From assembly GCA_018064885.1 (NCBI GenBank), contig JAGHUI010000023.1:1-64000 (forward strand): DNA of 64,000 nt. The letters are read 5' to 3'. The translations under genes were made by a program, and so were the position numbers. Source of the stretch: Candidatus Minthosoma equi (GTDB lineage Bacteria; Bacteroidota; Bacteroidia; Bacteroidales; Bacteroidaceae). Positions 1 through 8,822 of this stretch are shown here, piece by piece; the stretch's first letter is position 1; every line of letters begins with the position of its first letter. Below the pieces are notes generated by a model. It worked only from the letters and a program-made list of their open reading frames with translations. It had not been told where the DNA came from and ran no database searches.

Positions 1-32
1 TAAACTTGCCTGTAAAGATCAACTTTGTCCAT
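1..32 (-). CDS. Possible 5' end of a gene running off the left edge
   Basis: An ATG on the minus strand at 32-30 opens a frame that reads MDKVDLYRQV and stays open to the edge. The main support is a good Bacteroidetes promoter just upstream (47-77, minus). Ten residues are too few to name a product. The neighbouring GH51 gene might suggest pentose metabolism, but that is only a guess. Confidence 0.35.
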   Translation of the reverse strand, partial: MDKVDLYRQV

Positions 33-46
33 ATTCTTTTTGGATG

Positions 47-77
47 CAAAATTAATACCTTTACAGGCAGGTTACAA
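47..77 (-). promoter_or_regulatory. Promoter for the gene leaving the left edge
   Basis: On the minus strand TTG (77-75), 20 bases, then TAATTTTG (54-47) fits the Bacteroidetes -33/-7 consensus. A near-perfect 13-bp inverted repeat has one arm in the promoter spacer (59-71) and the other in the first codons (5-17), so it could be an operator. Confidence 0.55.
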
Positions 78-169
78 TATGCTATCGCGGATGGTTATAC
101 CGTGTGACGCTCAAGGGGCTTTATGTATGTTGCTTCCTGTCCTTGAAGCAGGACGGAGGAAGGTGCTGC

Positions 170-2179
170 TTACTTCTTAATCTTGTAGATTACGAATGCG
201 TTGGCAGGAACTGTGATGTTTGCAACTGGAGCCTCTACAGAGATTGACTTTGTCTGAGGAGTGATCTTTGTTGGGTTCTCGATAGAGTTCTCTGCATTGA
301 GGTCATCGCTCTGGAGAGAGATGAGGGTTGCTGAGTGAGTACCTTTCTTGAGTCCCTTGAGGTTGAGTGCTACATCCAGTACCTTTGCGCTTACGTTGGC
401 AATCTTGATGATAACTTCGTCTGTTGACTTCTCATATACTGCTGAAGCATGGAGACCGTCCTGATCGTCGTTGCCTGCAACTGGCTTGCCCTTCATTGTG
501 AGGCTGAGGACGTTAGAACCCTTGTTTGTTGCATAGAGCTGCTGAACGTAGTATGAGCATGAGTTGAACTTGTTGAGGTTGTCGAACCAGATTGCATCTG
601 GACGCCACTGCCAACCTTCAACGTGAGCGAAGAGAGGTGCGTATGTTGCCATCTCAACAACGTCTGCATTGCGCTCAAGACCAGTCATGAATGCTGCCTC
701 CATGAGGGCTGCGTTGTAGTGGTTGTACTTCTTGCCCTTGCCGTGGCATGCGTACTCGCCAGCGAACACCTTCGGACCCTTGCGTGGGTAGCTGTCGTAA
801 CGGTTAGCGCCACAGTTGAGCTTCTTGCCATCGCGATCCTTAGCCTTGCCGAGGAACCACTCTTCGTTGCGGTAGTAGTGTTCGTCAACGAGGTCAGCAC
901 CGATCTTGCGCATCTCTGGCCAGAGGTATTCAAATTCCTTGCCCTCAGAGTCAGGACCTGATGTGCCTACAATCTTGATGTTTGGATACTTCTTGCGAAC
1001 CTGCTCAACGAATGGCTTGAGGTTCTCAGGATAGATAGCACCCCACTGCTCGTTACCGATACCTACATACTTGAGGTTGAATGGAGCTGGGTGACCCATG
1101 TCGGCACGAAGCTTAGCCCACTGGTTCTTAGCTGGATCGCCATTAGCGAACTCGATGAGGTCGAGAACATCGTCGATGTATGGCTGAAGCTGATCAACTG
1201 GAACGTGAGCGTCGCTGCGCTGTGCACCATTCTGGAACTCGCAAGAGAGACCTACGCTGACAACTGGAAGTGGCTCAGCACCAATCTCTTCAGAGAGTTG
1301 GAAGTACTCGAAGAAGCCAAGTCCGTATGACTGGAAGTAGTCTGGGAAGTAGCGATGAGTGAATGTATAGTGCCAGCGGTTCTCGTTGAGAGGACGATTC
1401 TCTACAGGACCAACTGAGTTCTTCCACTGGTAGCGTGTAGCAAGGTCGGTACCCTCTACGATACAACCGCCTGGGAAGCGGAATACGCCTGGGTGAAGCT
1501 GCTCAAGTGACTCTGCAAGGTCCTTACGCATACCGTTCTCATGTCCCTTGTATGTGTCAACAGGGAAGAGAGAAACGTGCTCGAGGTCGGTAGTGACCTT
1601 CGAGTCGCCCCAAACACGGAGGTGAGCCTTAGCGAGAGTCTTCTTTGCCTTGATGTTTACTGTGTATTTCTTCCATTCCTTGCCAGAGATCTCAAGACCA
1701 GCATTGCCAATCTTCTGATCGTCAGTCATTGTGGCATTGTCAACAAGATCAATCCAGATCTTTGATGTGCCACCATCTGGAACGCGAGCCCAAACGGAGA
1801 AACGGTATTCTGCGTTTGCCTTCACGCCAATGCCGAAGAAGCCTTGGTTCTCAATCATTGTGTGCTTGTCGCTGTGGCCTGATGGAGCGAGACGAACGTA
1901 GTGAGGGTTCTTGTTGAAAGGGCCATCGTCCTTGAGCGACACCTTGCCGGAGATTGTCCATCCTGCATAGTTGTTAGGGAACTCGAAAGAGCGGTTGATG
2001 AGCAATTCGCCATAGAGACCGCCATCGGCAGCGTAGTTGATATCCTCGAAGAAGATACCGTACATTGTCTTAGGAATTGGAGCACCAGCCTTGGCAGTGT
2101 TCACATCGAATGTGTGAGTCTGCGCTGACATGCTTCCAGCAACGGCAAGCGCTGCAAGCAAAGAGCTTAATTTCTTCAT
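170..2179 (-). CDS. Alpha-L-arabinofuranosidase, glycoside hydrolase family 51
   Basis: Predicted retaining exo-arabinofuranosidase that removes arabinose side chains from arabinan or arabinoxylan. Residues 1-19 form a signal peptide ending SMSAQ, so the enzyme is exported. A carbohydrate-binding-like jelly-roll region (about 60-210) precedes the (beta/alpha)8 catalytic domain and a C-terminal beta domain. The general acid/base is E377 in GIGNEQWG and the likely nucleophile is E475 in FAGEYACHG, both in the positions expected for GH51. At 669 residues it matches secreted Bacteroidetes members. It has its own promoter (2235-2264) and no partner gene of the same pathway directly beside it. Confidence 0.93.
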   Translation of the reverse strand: MKKLSSLLAALAVAGSMSAQTHTFDVNTAKAGAPIPKTMYGIFFEDINYAADGGLYGELLINRSFEFPNNYAGWTISGKVSLKDDGPFNKNPHYVRLAPSGHSDKHTMIENQGFFGIGVKANAEYRFSVWARVPDGGTSKIWIDLVDNATMTDDQKIGNAGLEISGKEWKKYTVNIKAKKTLAKAHLRVWGDSKVTTDLEHVSLFPVDTYKGHENGMRKDLAESLEQLHPGVFRFPGGCIVEGTDLATRYQWKNSVGPVENRPLNENRWHYTFTHRYFPDYFQSYGLGFFEYFQLSEEIGAEPLPVVSVGLSCEFQNGAQRSDAHVPVDQLQPYIDDVLDLIEFANGDPAKNQWAKLRADMGHPAPFNLKYVGIGNEQWGAIYPENLKPFVEQVRKKYPNIKIVGTSGPDSEGKEFEYLWPEMRKIGADLVDEHYYRNEEWFLGKAKDRDGKKLNCGANRYDSYPRKGPKVFAGEYACHGKGKKYNHYNAALMEAAFMTGLERNADVVEMATYAPLFAHVEGWQWRPDAIWFDNLNKFNSCSYYVQQLYATNKGSNVLSLTMKGKPVAGNDDQDGLHASAVYEKSTDEVIIKIANVSAKVLDVALNLKGLKKGTHSATLISLQSDDLNAENSIENPTKITPQTKSISVEAPVANITVPANAFVIYKIKK

Positions 2180-2234
2180 AAAGATTTAGTCGATAAGTAT
2201 TTATTAGTAATAATTATTTTTGCGTTATTATTTG

Positions 2235-2264
2235 CAAAGATAACAATAAAATAAGTTATTACAA
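2235..2264 (-). promoter_or_regulatory. Promoter of the GH51 gene
   Basis: Minus-strand TTG (2264-2262), 19 bases, TATCTTTG (2242-2235). It fits the Bacteroidetes sigma factor consensus and lies 55 bases upstream of the start codon. Confidence 0.7.
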
Positions 2265-2296
2265 CAATAACTACACAAAAAACATCTAATTATTAC

Positions 2297-2326
2297 TTGT
2301 TTTTTCGTTTTAAGTCTTTATCTTTG
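2297..2326 (+). promoter_or_regulatory. Promoter of the small barrel protein gene
   Basis: TTG (2297-2299), 19 bases, TATCTTTG (2319-2326), ending 34 bases before the ATG at 2361. Divergent from the GH51 promoter. Confidence 0.7.
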
Positions 2327-2360
2327 CAAAAACAATAAAGAAAGAAAACAAAAACATGCA

Positions 2361-2909
2361 ATGAAAGGAGTATTACTTTTCTTATTAGCTGCTGCCATGA
2401 CCTTTACGTGCAAGGCGCAAACATCTTTCGGCTTGAACAAGACTGTTTCAATTGATGCTGGCTATGATTACGTGCATAGCTTCAACACTAAATATGATTT
2501 TGCGAAGTTCCCTCGCCATCTCCTTGCACTTGATTTCACCTGCTATGGAATCTATGTGGGCGGTGTCATCATGGGGGATTGCCAGCATGATTTTTCTGCC
2601 ACTGGCTCGTCGGCTGATGTTGACTATTGTCATCTGGACTTCAACACGCTCGGATTCAAGTTCGGTCCGTCATTCTACCTTGGCAACTGGCGCAATCGCT
2701 TAATTGTCACGCCTCATGCGGGATGGCTGTATCATAGGGACCAGAACAAGAGAAGCTCGTTCAATCATTTCTATACAGGAAAGAAGGCAAGGTTTCTTGC
2801 TGGCGTGAAGCTGATGTATGCTCACCGCAATTTCGAGTTTGGCGCAAATGTGTCTAACCTTGATGCTGGTGCTACGATCGGCTATAATATCGGGGGCAAA
2901 AAACGATAA
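2361..2909 (+). CDS. Small secreted outer-membrane-barrel-like protein, unknown function
   Basis: The 182-residue product starts with a signal peptide (about 1-19, ending CKAQ). It continues with alternating hydrophobic and polar strands typical of a small outer-membrane beta-barrel, for example LLALDFTCYGIYVGG and FGANVSNLDAGATIGYNIG. The terminal GYNIGGKKR suggests the last strand lies almost at the C-terminus. No enzymatic motif is visible and I do not recognise the family. It is a single-gene unit with its own promoter and a terminator shared with efp. Confidence 0.7.
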   Translation: MKGVLLFLLAAAMTFTCKAQTSFGLNKTVSIDAGYDYVHSFNTKYDFAKFPRHLLALDFTCYGIYVGGVIMGDCQHDFSATGSSADVDYCHLDFNTLGFKFGPSFYLGNWRNRLIVTPHAGWLYHRDQNKRSSFNHFYTGKKARFLAGVKLMYAHRNFEFGANVSNLDAGATIGYNIGGKKR

Positions 2910-2937
2910 CGGAAATGAAAAACTAAAACGAAAACGA

Positions 2938-2965
2938 AAAGGAGGGGCATTGCTGTCCCTCCTTT
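2938..2965. terminator. Bidirectional terminator between the barrel gene and efp
   Basis: A 9-bp perfect stem (AAAGGAGGG / CCCTCCTTT) with a 10-base loop, flanked by A and T runs, lies between two convergent genes. Confidence 0.75.
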
Positions 2966-2991
2966 ATTGTAAATATATGTATGTGGAAAAA

Positions 2992-3567
2992 TTATTCCTT
3001 TACACGACCAACATAAGAACCGTCACGAGTGTCAACTTCGATAATGTCGCCTTCGTTGATGAAGAGTGGCACACGAATCTCAACACCTGTTTCGAGAGTT
3101 GCTGGCTTAGTAGCGTTAGTTGCTGTGTTGCCTGCAAAACCTGGCTCAGTGTATGATACTGCAAGGTTGATCTTTACTGGAGCCTCTGCTGTGAGGATTG
3201 CACCTGTCTGGTCATCAATAGATGCCATAACCATAGTCTCGCCTTCCTTGAGGAAGTCGCCGCCAGTGATGAGATCCTTGTTGATGTTGATCTGCTCGAA
3301 TGTTTCTGTGTTCATGAAAACCAAGTCCTCACCTTCCTTGTAGAGGTACTGGAACTGCTGGTGGCTAACTGTAACGTCGTCAAGCTTAGCTGATACGATC
3401 CATGTACGCTCGAGCACACGTCCGTCCTCAACATTGCGAAGCTTTGTGATCATTACTGTATTACCCTTACCTGGCTTCTTGTGAAGGAAGTCGATTACTA
3501 CCCAAATCTTACCGTCGTCGAGACGGAGGCATACGCCTTTCTTGATGTCACCTGCTAAAATAGCCAT
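2992..3567 (-). CDS. efp: Elongation factor P
   Basis: EF-P enters the ribosomal E site and relieves stalling at proline runs. The 191-residue product has the three-domain KOW/OB/OB layout: the N-terminal KOW-like domain starts AILAGDIKKGVCLRLDDGK and the loop HKKPGKGN carries a lysine (K34) at its tip, the site modified in many bacteria. The family length and C-terminal motif VDTRDGSYVGRVKE fit well. No modification enzyme (EpmA/EpmB or YmfI type) is present nearby. It is monocistronic with its own promoter. Confidence 0.97.
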   Translation of the reverse strand: MAILAGDIKKGVCLRLDDGKIWVVIDFLHKKPGKGNTVMITKLRNVEDGRVLERTWIVSAKLDDVTVSHQQFQYLYKEGEDLVFMNTETFEQININKDLITGGDFLKEGETMVMASIDDQTGAILTAEAPVKINLAVSYTEPGFAGNTATNATKPATLETGVEIRVPLFINEGDIIEVDTRDGSYVGRVKE

Positions 3568-3607
3568 AAATGTGAATTTGTTTTATTTATTTATCTGAAT
3601 TCGGGTG

Positions 3608-3638
3608 CAAAATTACGTATTTTCCTTAAAATGACAAA
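3608..3638 (-). promoter_or_regulatory. Promoter of efp
   Basis: Minus-strand TTTG (3638-3635), 19 bases, TAATTTTG (3615-3608). Close match to the consensus. Confidence 0.7.
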
Positions 3639-3665
3639 AAAACTTGATGATTTTTGGTGTTTTCT

Positions 3666-3696
3666 TTTGCCGATTTCATGGAATTCACTAATTTTG
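3666..3696 (+). promoter_or_regulatory. Promoter of rpmH
   Basis: TTTG (3666-3669), 19 bases, TAATTTTG (3689-3696), leaving a leader of roughly 80 bases before the rpmH start codon. Confidence 0.7.
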
Positions 3697-3784
3697 CAGT
3701 CGTTTTCCGTGAAATGTTGCGGCATTTTGCGTGGGAATGTGTGCATTTAGAATTGAATAATAATAATAAAAACAAGATAAGAAA

Positions 3785-3940
3785 ATGAAAAGAACATTCC
3801 AGCCACACAATCGCAAGAGAATTAACAAGCACGGTTTCCGTCTTCGTATGCAGACTGCTAATGGCCGTCGCGTCCTCGCAGCTCGTCGCCGCAAGGGTCG
3901 CAAGTCTCTTACTGTATCAAGCGAGCACCACGGAAAATAA
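3785..3940 (+). CDS. rpmH: Ribosomal protein bL34
   Basis: A 51-residue, very basic protein starting [18 protein letters not shown], with the family motif for rRNA contact [16 protein letters not shown] near the C-terminus. It is a structural protein of the large ribosomal subunit. The gene is short and easily missed; the start follows directly from the family N-terminus. It is flanked by its own promoter and a strong terminator. No dnaA or rnpA lies beside it, so it is not in the classic origin-linked context. Confidence 0.97.
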   Translation: MKRTFQPHNRKRINKHGFRLRMQTANGRRVLAARRRKGRKSLTVSSEHHGK

Positions 3941-3961
3941 ACATTTCCTTTTTCGCGATAC

Positions 3962-3996
3962 AAAATGCAGGGGTTTCACAGGAACTTCTGCATTTT
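3962..3996 (+). terminator. Terminator of rpmH
   Basis: Stem AAAATGCAG / CTGCATTTT with a 17-base loop followed by a T run, 22 bases after the rpmH stop codon. Confidence 0.75.
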
Positions 3997-4032
3997 TTTG
4001 TTGTTTTCTTTTCTCTTCTCACTCATTTTGCC

Positions 4033-4040
4033 TACCTTTG
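4033..4040 (+). promoter_or_regulatory. Probable -7 element upstream of the PASTA operon
   Basis: TACCTTTG fits the -7 consensus and lies 31 bases before the ATG at 4071. No convincing -33 element is seen at the correct spacing. Confidence 0.4.
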
Positions 4041-4070
4041 CACACACATATTTAAATATAGTATAAGACA

Positions 4071-4709
4071 ATGGCATTGAAATCATATTTTACAGGCAAG
4101 ACAGGTTTTAAGTTCTGGGGAAGCATCATACTGATGATTATCGTACTGCTTGGTGTTCCTGTGGGAGCATTTTATTTGTTGGACACCATCACTCATCACG
4201 GTGAGAAGATTGAGGTGCCAAGCGTGGTGGGAAAATTCAAGTATGATGCAGAAGACATGCTCAGGGAACGCGGACTCACAGCTGTCATCACCGACTCTAC
4301 TTATCGCAAAAGCGTTGCTCCTGGAACTGTATTGGAGCAGAAGCCAAATGCAGGATATGAGGTCAAGTCGGGACGTGTGGTCTATCTTACAGTAAACATG
4401 ATGGGCGAGCCAACTCTTGCTTTGCCAGATGTGGTGCGCGGAGGCTCTCTGCGTGAGGCTCAGGCTACGCTGAAGTCGCTCGGGTTCAAGCTCACCCCAA
4501 ATGAGGTGATGATTGGCAGGCCAAAGGACCTCGTCATCGGCATTAAGCAGAATGGCAAGAATGTTCACCCTGGCGAGACGGTTTCTCGTGAGCGTCCGCT
4601 GACAATCATCGTTGGTGGCGGAGAGCCCGATCCTGTGGATTCGCTCTCAATGGATGAGATGGAAAGCGACATTAACCCAGAAGACAACGACTTTGACTTT
4701 GAATTATGA
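4071..4709 (+). CDS. Membrane-anchored PASTA-domain protein
   Basis: The 212-residue product has one N-terminal transmembrane segment (about residues 15-38, FWGSIILMIIVLLGVPVGAF) followed by two extracytoplasmic PASTA repeats (about 46-110 and 115-182). Each has the signature of conserved proline, valine and glycine residues, such as VPSVVGKFKYDAEDML. PASTA domains bind peptidoglycan muropeptides in other bacteria. No kinase domain is fused. An acidic tail of aspartates and glutamates ends the protein. It overlaps the next gene by 4 bases, and a D-Ala-D-Ala ligase lies in the same operon, which supports a cell-wall role (inference). Confidence 0.88.
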   Translation: MALKSYFTGKTGFKFWGSIILMIIVLLGVPVGAFYLLDTITHHGEKIEVPSVVGKFKYDAEDMLRERGLTAVITDSTYRKSVAPGTVLEQKPNAGYEVKSGRVVYLTVNMMGEPTLALPDVVRGGSLREAQATLKSLGFKLTPNEVMIGRPKDLVIGIKQNGKNVHPGETVSRERPLTIIVGGGEPDPVDSLSMDEMESDINPEDNDFDFEL

Positions 4710-5764
4710 TTGACGAAGAGCTTGATTTGGAGGGTAGCGATTCTTTTGACGAGGAAGACGAGCAGTCGGGGCTTTATGAGCACTATCGCGTCGTAGCTGA
4801 CAAGAAGCAGAAGATGCTGAGAGTGGATAAGTTTCTTCTCATACATCTGAGCAACACTTCGAGAAACCGTGTCCAGAAGGCTGCCGATGCCGGCTTTATC
4901 ATGGCTAACGGAAAGCCTGTGAAGCGATCATACAAGGTGAAACCTGATGACGTTATTCAGGTGATGCTCAACCGCCCTCACTATGAAAACAAGATCACTC
5001 CTGAGGATATTCCTTTGAACATTGTTTATGAGGATGATGATTTGATGGTCATCAACAAGCCTGCTGGCATGGTGGTGCATCCTGGATTCGGAAACTGGAA
5101 CGGCACTATGCTGAACGCTATCGCCTGGCATTTCAAGGACAATCCTGCTTACGATATCAACGATCCGGAAATCGGTCTTGTGCATCGCATTGACAAGGAC
5201 ACCAGCGGATTGCTTGTGGTGGCGAAGACTGCTGAGGCGAAGACGCATCTTGGTTTGCAGTTCTTCAACAAAACCACCAAGAGGGAATACAATGCGTTGG
5301 TGTGGGGTAACTTCACAGAAGACAGCGGAAGGATAGAGGGCAACATAGGCAGAGATCCGAAGGACAGGATGAGGATGGCAGTGTTTTCTCCAGATAGCGA
5401 GATTGGCAAGCATGCGGTGACTCATTATTTTGTAATGGAGCGCTACGGATATACCACTCTTGTGAAATGTGTGCTGGAAACAGGACGAACACACCAGATC
5501 CGCGCTCACATGAGACACATTGGCCATCCGCTTTTCAGCGACGAGCGCTATGGCGGCGACCAGATATTGAAAGGTCAGCCAACAGCAAAATACAAGCAGT
5601 ATATAGAAAATTGCTTCAAGATCTGCCCGCGTCAGGTTCTTCATGCTAAGACTTTAGGATTCATTCATCCAAGAACTGGCAAGGAGATGATGTTCAGCAG
5701 TGAATTGGCAGAAGATATTACACAGTTATTAAATAAATGGCGAAATTACGCTAAAGAAGAATAG
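4706..5764 (+). CDS. rluD: RluA-family 23S rRNA pseudouridine synthase (RluD-like)
   Basis: Converts uridines to pseudouridine in large-subunit rRNA. After an acidic extension of about 38 residues there is an S4 RNA-binding domain (LRVDKFLLIHL, about 39-95). The catalytic domain follows, with INKPAGMVVHPG and the signature HRIDKDTSG, in which D163 is the expected catalytic aspartate. RTHQIRAHMRHIGHPL is the second family motif. The length of 352 is normal. It is translationally coupled to the PASTA gene by a 4-base overlap and followed by ddl after 16 bases. The exact target uridines cannot be read from sequence. Confidence 0.93.
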   Translation: MIDEELDLEGSDSFDEEDEQSGLYEHYRVVADKKQKMLRVDKFLLIHLSNTSRNRVQKAADAGFIMANGKPVKRSYKVKPDDVIQVMLNRPHYENKITPEDIPLNIVYEDDDLMVINKPAGMVVHPGFGNWNGTMLNAIAWHFKDNPAYDINDPEIGLVHRIDKDTSGLLVVAKTAEAKTHLGLQFFNKTTKREYNALVWGNFTEDSGRIEGNIGRDPKDRMRMAVFSPDSEIGKHAVTHYFVMERYGYTTLVKCVLETGRTHQIRAHMRHIGHPLFSDERYGGDQILKGQPTAKYKQYIENCFKICPRQVLHAKTLGFIHPRTGKEMMFSSELAEDITQLLNKWRNYAKEE

Positions 5765-5780
5765 CTAAAGAAGAATAGCA

Positions 5781-6800
5781 ATGAGCAAGAAAATTATCGC
5801 AATTGTTGCCGGAGGAGACAGCTCCGAGCATGATGTGTCGCTGAGAAGTGCAGCTGGCATAGATTCATGGATTGACAAAGAAAAGTACGACGTATATATT
5901 GTGGAAATCAGCAGTGAAGCTTGGGAGGCGCACCTTCCTAATGGCAAGAAGTCACCTGTTTTCCGCCACAACTTCTCTTTCAAGGATGAATGGGGCAAGG
6001 ATGTTAAGCCTGACTATGCCTACATCACTATTCATGGCACTCCAGGCGAGGATGGAATCCTTCAGGGTTATTTCGACCTTCTCCACATTCCTTACAGCAC
6101 ATCATCGCTTCTTGTAGAGGCAATGACATTCGACAAGTTCACACTCAACCAGTACCTGAAGGGCTTTGGAGTGAAGGTTGCGGAAGAGGTGCTTATCCGT
6201 AAGAACATGGATGTTGACGCACAGGCAATTGTTGATACAGTTGGTTTGCCATGCTTCATCAAGCCAAACGCTGGAGGCTCAAGCTTTGGAGTCACTAAAT
6301 GCAAGACTATTGATGATGTTGTTCCTGCTGTGAAGAAGGCACGCCAGGAAAGCGATGACGTGCTCATCGAGAGCATGATGTCTGGAACAGAAATCAGCAA
6401 CGGCGTCTATACAGGAAAGCGCATGAACGAAGCTGGCGAATTGGAAAGCGTGAAAGTGGTGTTGCCTATCACGGAAGTTGTTCCAAAGACTGAGTTCTTC
6501 GACTATGATGCAAAGTACAACGGTCTTGTCGAGGAGATCACACCTGCACGCTTGTCCGACGAAACAACAAAGCGCGTACAGGCTCTCACTGGTGCTATAT
6601 ACGACATTCTCGGTGCAAAGGGCATCGTCCGCATCGACTACATCATCAGCAAGAATGAGAACGGTGATGATGTTATCAACATGCTGGAAATCAACACAAC
6701 TCCTGGAATGACTCAAACTTCTTTCATTCCTCAGCAGGTTCGTGCTGCTGGCATGGATATGAAGGATGTGCTTAACGAGGTAATCGCAGATAAATTGTAA
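5781..6800 (+). CDS. ddl: D-alanine--D-alanine ligase
   Basis: Cytoplasmic ATP-dependent ligase that makes the D-Ala-D-Ala dipeptide for peptidoglycan. The ATP-grasp fold is clear: N-terminal IVAGGDSSEHDVSL, a central ATP-binding segment with CFIKPNAGGSSFGVTK, and the C-terminal metal-binding motif MLEINTTPGMTQTSFIPQQ. The length of 339 matches the family. The spacing to the preceding rluD-like gene (16 bases) and the following acyltransferase (2 bases) indicates a single transcript. Confidence 0.96.
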   Translation: MSKKIIAIVAGGDSSEHDVSLRSAAGIDSWIDKEKYDVYIVEISSEAWEAHLPNGKKSPVFRHNFSFKDEWGKDVKPDYAYITIHGTPGEDGILQGYFDLLHIPYSTSSLLVEAMTFDKFTLNQYLKGFGVKVAEEVLIRKNMDVDAQAIVDTVGLPCFIKPNAGGSSFGVTKCKTIDDVVPAVKKARQESDDVLIESMMSGTEISNGVYTGKRMNEAGELESVKVVLPITEVVPKTEFFDYDAKYNGLVEEITPARLSDETTKRVQALTGAIYDILGAKGIVRIDYIISKNENGDDVINMLEINTTPGMTQTSFIPQQVRAAGMDMKDVLNEVIADKL

Positions 6801-6802
6801 TC

Positions 6803-7936
6803 ATGAACATAAACGATTTTGATGATATTAGGCCTCTGGGTGATGGCGAGATGAAGCCTGCATTCGAGGCAATGCTTAAGGACAGGCAGTTTGACAAGAT
6901 TCTGGCTGGCATGATTCCATTGCCAAAGGGCTTGAGAAACTGGATACTGAAGATGATGTTCACTGGCATCAAGACTCCTCTTGATTTCCAGAAGAGATAC
7001 ATGAAGCCTTTGGTGTACTATGTGCTTCACAAGTGTACTTCTGGCTATTCATACCAGTTCTCAAAAGCACTTGACAGAAAAGACAACTACACTTTCATGT
7101 CAAACCACCGAGACATCGTGCTCGACTCTGCTATCTTGGACACTTTCCTTATTGCTGACAAGTTCACAACAACTGTTGAAATCGCTATCGGAAGCAACTT
7201 GCTCATCTACCCTTGGATCCGTACTCTTGTGCGCATGAACAAATCGTTCATCGTCAACCGTGGTCTCACTCCAAAGGAAATGCTGAAATCTTCTATCCAC
7301 ATGAGCCAGTACATGCATTTCGCCATCAATGAGAAGAATGAGAACATTTGGATTGCTCAGCGCGAAGGACGTGCAAAGGACTCCAATGACCTCACTCAGG
7401 AGTCTGTGCTGAAGATGCTCAATATGGGCGGACCTACTTCTGGCAGAACAACAGCGGACATCATAGAGAACATCCGCCACATGAATATCGTCCCTCTTGC
7501 GATCAGCTATGAGTACGATCCATGCGACTACCTGAAGGCTAAGGAGTTCCAGTGCAAGCGTGATATTCCTGGATGGAAGAAAGCAAAGGGCGATGACCTT
7601 GAGAATATGAAGATTGGCATCTGGGGAAAGAAGGGACATGTGCATTATCAGGCTGCACCTTGTATCAACAATTGGCTCGACACATTGGATCCTACTGAGA
7701 TAGATCGTGCTGATATCTTCAGAGTCATTGCAGAGCACATTGACCACGAGATTCATAGCAATTATAGGATTTACGACATCAACCGCGACGCGCTTGCTGG
7801 CAAGGAGAACGCCTATATCGAGGAGCGCATCAAGATGGTTGACGTGGAGAATCCTGATATTCCTTTCCTCCGCGAAAAGATTACAGCAATGTACGCTAAT
7901 CCTCTGAAGAATCATGAGAAAGCTATCAATAGTTAG
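6803..7936 (+). CDS. PlsC-like 1-acyl-glycerol-3-phosphate acyltransferase-family protein
   Basis: The 377-residue product contains an acyltransferase NHxxxxD-type motif, SNHRDIVLD (about residues 93-101), followed by a substrate-binding segment KSFIVNRG and the later QREGRAKDS. These are the expected blocks of glycerolipid acyltransferases. It is longer than typical PlsC (about 240 residues), with N- and C-terminal extensions, as in a Bacteroidetes group often annotated simply as acyltransferase. No transmembrane helix stands out. Its acyl donor and acceptor are not predictable. Its 3' end overlaps the following gene by 23 bases. Confidence 0.82.
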   Translation: MNINDFDDIRPLGDGEMKPAFEAMLKDRQFDKILAGMIPLPKGLRNWILKMMFTGIKTPLDFQKRYMKPLVYYVLHKCTSGYSYQFSKALDRKDNYTFMSNHRDIVLDSAILDTFLIADKFTTTVEIAIGSNLLIYPWIRTLVRMNKSFIVNRGLTPKEMLKSSIHMSQYMHFAINEKNENIWIAQREGRAKDSNDLTQESVLKMLNMGGPTSGRTTADIIENIRHMNIVPLAISYEYDPCDYLKAKEFQCKRDIPGWKKAKGDDLENMKIGIWGKKGHVHYQAAPCINNWLDTLDPTEIDRADIFRVIAEHIDHEIHSNYRIYDINRDALAGKENAYIEERIKMVDVENPDIPFLREKITAMYANPLKNHEKAINS

Positions 7937-8534
7937 TTTTGTCTTGGCAATAGTTATATCTTGCTGGAGCTGCTCAGACGATGATGACAAGCGTTATCCT
8001 TCTCTGTTCACCGATTTCCTCACAGCAGAAACTGACAGCAAGGGAAATGTTGCTTTTGTCACATTGGATGATGGCAGCAGATATGCTGTAAGCCGGATTA
8101 TAAGCACTGATAACAAGAAGGATACGCTTCTACGATGCTTGGCTAACTACACGATTGATGATGGAAAGATAGATATTTACAACATCCGTAACATCTTCTC
8201 AAAGCATGTGCTTCCTGCCGACTCTTTCAAGACTGCAGCGAAGGATCCTGTAAAGGTGACAAGCGTATGGAAAGGCAATAAGTTCTTGAACATACATTTA
8301 GGTGTGATGACAACAGGCAAGGGAACGCATACCTACGGATTCTGCATTGATTCTGTCAAAGGAAACATGAGTTATGTGTCGCTCATGCATCAGCGTCCAG
8401 AAGATGATGCAGAGTCGTACACGAGCAATGTTTACATGAGTCTTCCATTGGAGGGCTTCGCCACAGACAGCCTGTCATTCTGTGTGCATACTTACGAGGG
8501 CATTTACACAAAAACAACAAATACAAATAAATAG
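7914..8534 (+). CDS. NigD-like lipoprotein
   Basis: The 206-residue product has a lipoprotein signal peptide with lipobox SCWSC (cysteine at residue 20) immediately followed by SDDDD. That acidic stretch resembles the Bacteroidetes export signal for surface lipoproteins. The rest (TLDDGSRYAVS, then a beta-rich C-terminal half) resembles the NigD-like family of small surface lipoproteins of unknown role. It overlaps the upstream acyltransferase gene by 23 bases, so the two are probably translated together. Family assignment is by general resemblance. Confidence 0.65.
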   Translation: MRKLSIVSFVLAIVISCWSCSDDDDKRYPSLFTDFLTAETDSKGNVAFVTLDDGSRYAVSRIISTDNKKDTLLRCLANYTIDDGKIDIYNIRNIFSKHVLPADSFKTAAKDPVKVTSVWKGNKFLNIHLGVMTTGKGTHTYGFCIDSVKGNMSYVSLMHQRPEDDAESYTSNVYMSLPLEGFATDSLSFCVHTYEGIYTKTTNTNK

Positions 8535-8541
8535 AAACATT

Positions 8542-8802
8542 ATGACAAGAGCATTAATAACAGTAGTTGGCAAAGACTCAGTAGGTATCGTTGCCAAAGT
8601 AAGTACTTATCTGGCAAACAACAGCGTCAATATTCTTGACATCAGCCAGACAATCGTTCAGGACTTCTTCAACATGATGATGGTTGTTGACATTGAGGCT
8701 GCAACTAAGCCACTCGCAACTCTCTCAGAAGAACTCTCAGAGATTGGTAGCGAGACAGCCGTAAGCATCACTATCCAACTTGAGAGCATCTTTAGACGAT
8801 AA
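8542..8802 (+). CDS. ACT-domain protein (UPF0237 type)
   Basis: An 86-residue single ACT domain beginning MTRALITVVGKDSVGIVAK, with the ligand-loop pattern of glycine and aspartate typical of ACT regulators, and ending LESIFRR. The frame extends further upstream, but the ATG at 8542 matches the family N-terminus and leaves a 7-base gap after the NigD-like gene. Stand-alone ACT proteins of this length (85-95 residues) are thought to bind amino acids or nucleotides; the ligand is unknown. It is the last gene of the PASTA operon, ahead of a strong terminator. Confidence 0.9.
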   Translation: MTRALITVVGKDSVGIVAKVSTYLANNSVNILDISQTIVQDFFNMMMVVDIEAATKPLATLSEELSEIGSETAVSITIQLESIFRR

Positions 8803-8822
8803 GTCCAAACTACAGCAATAGC

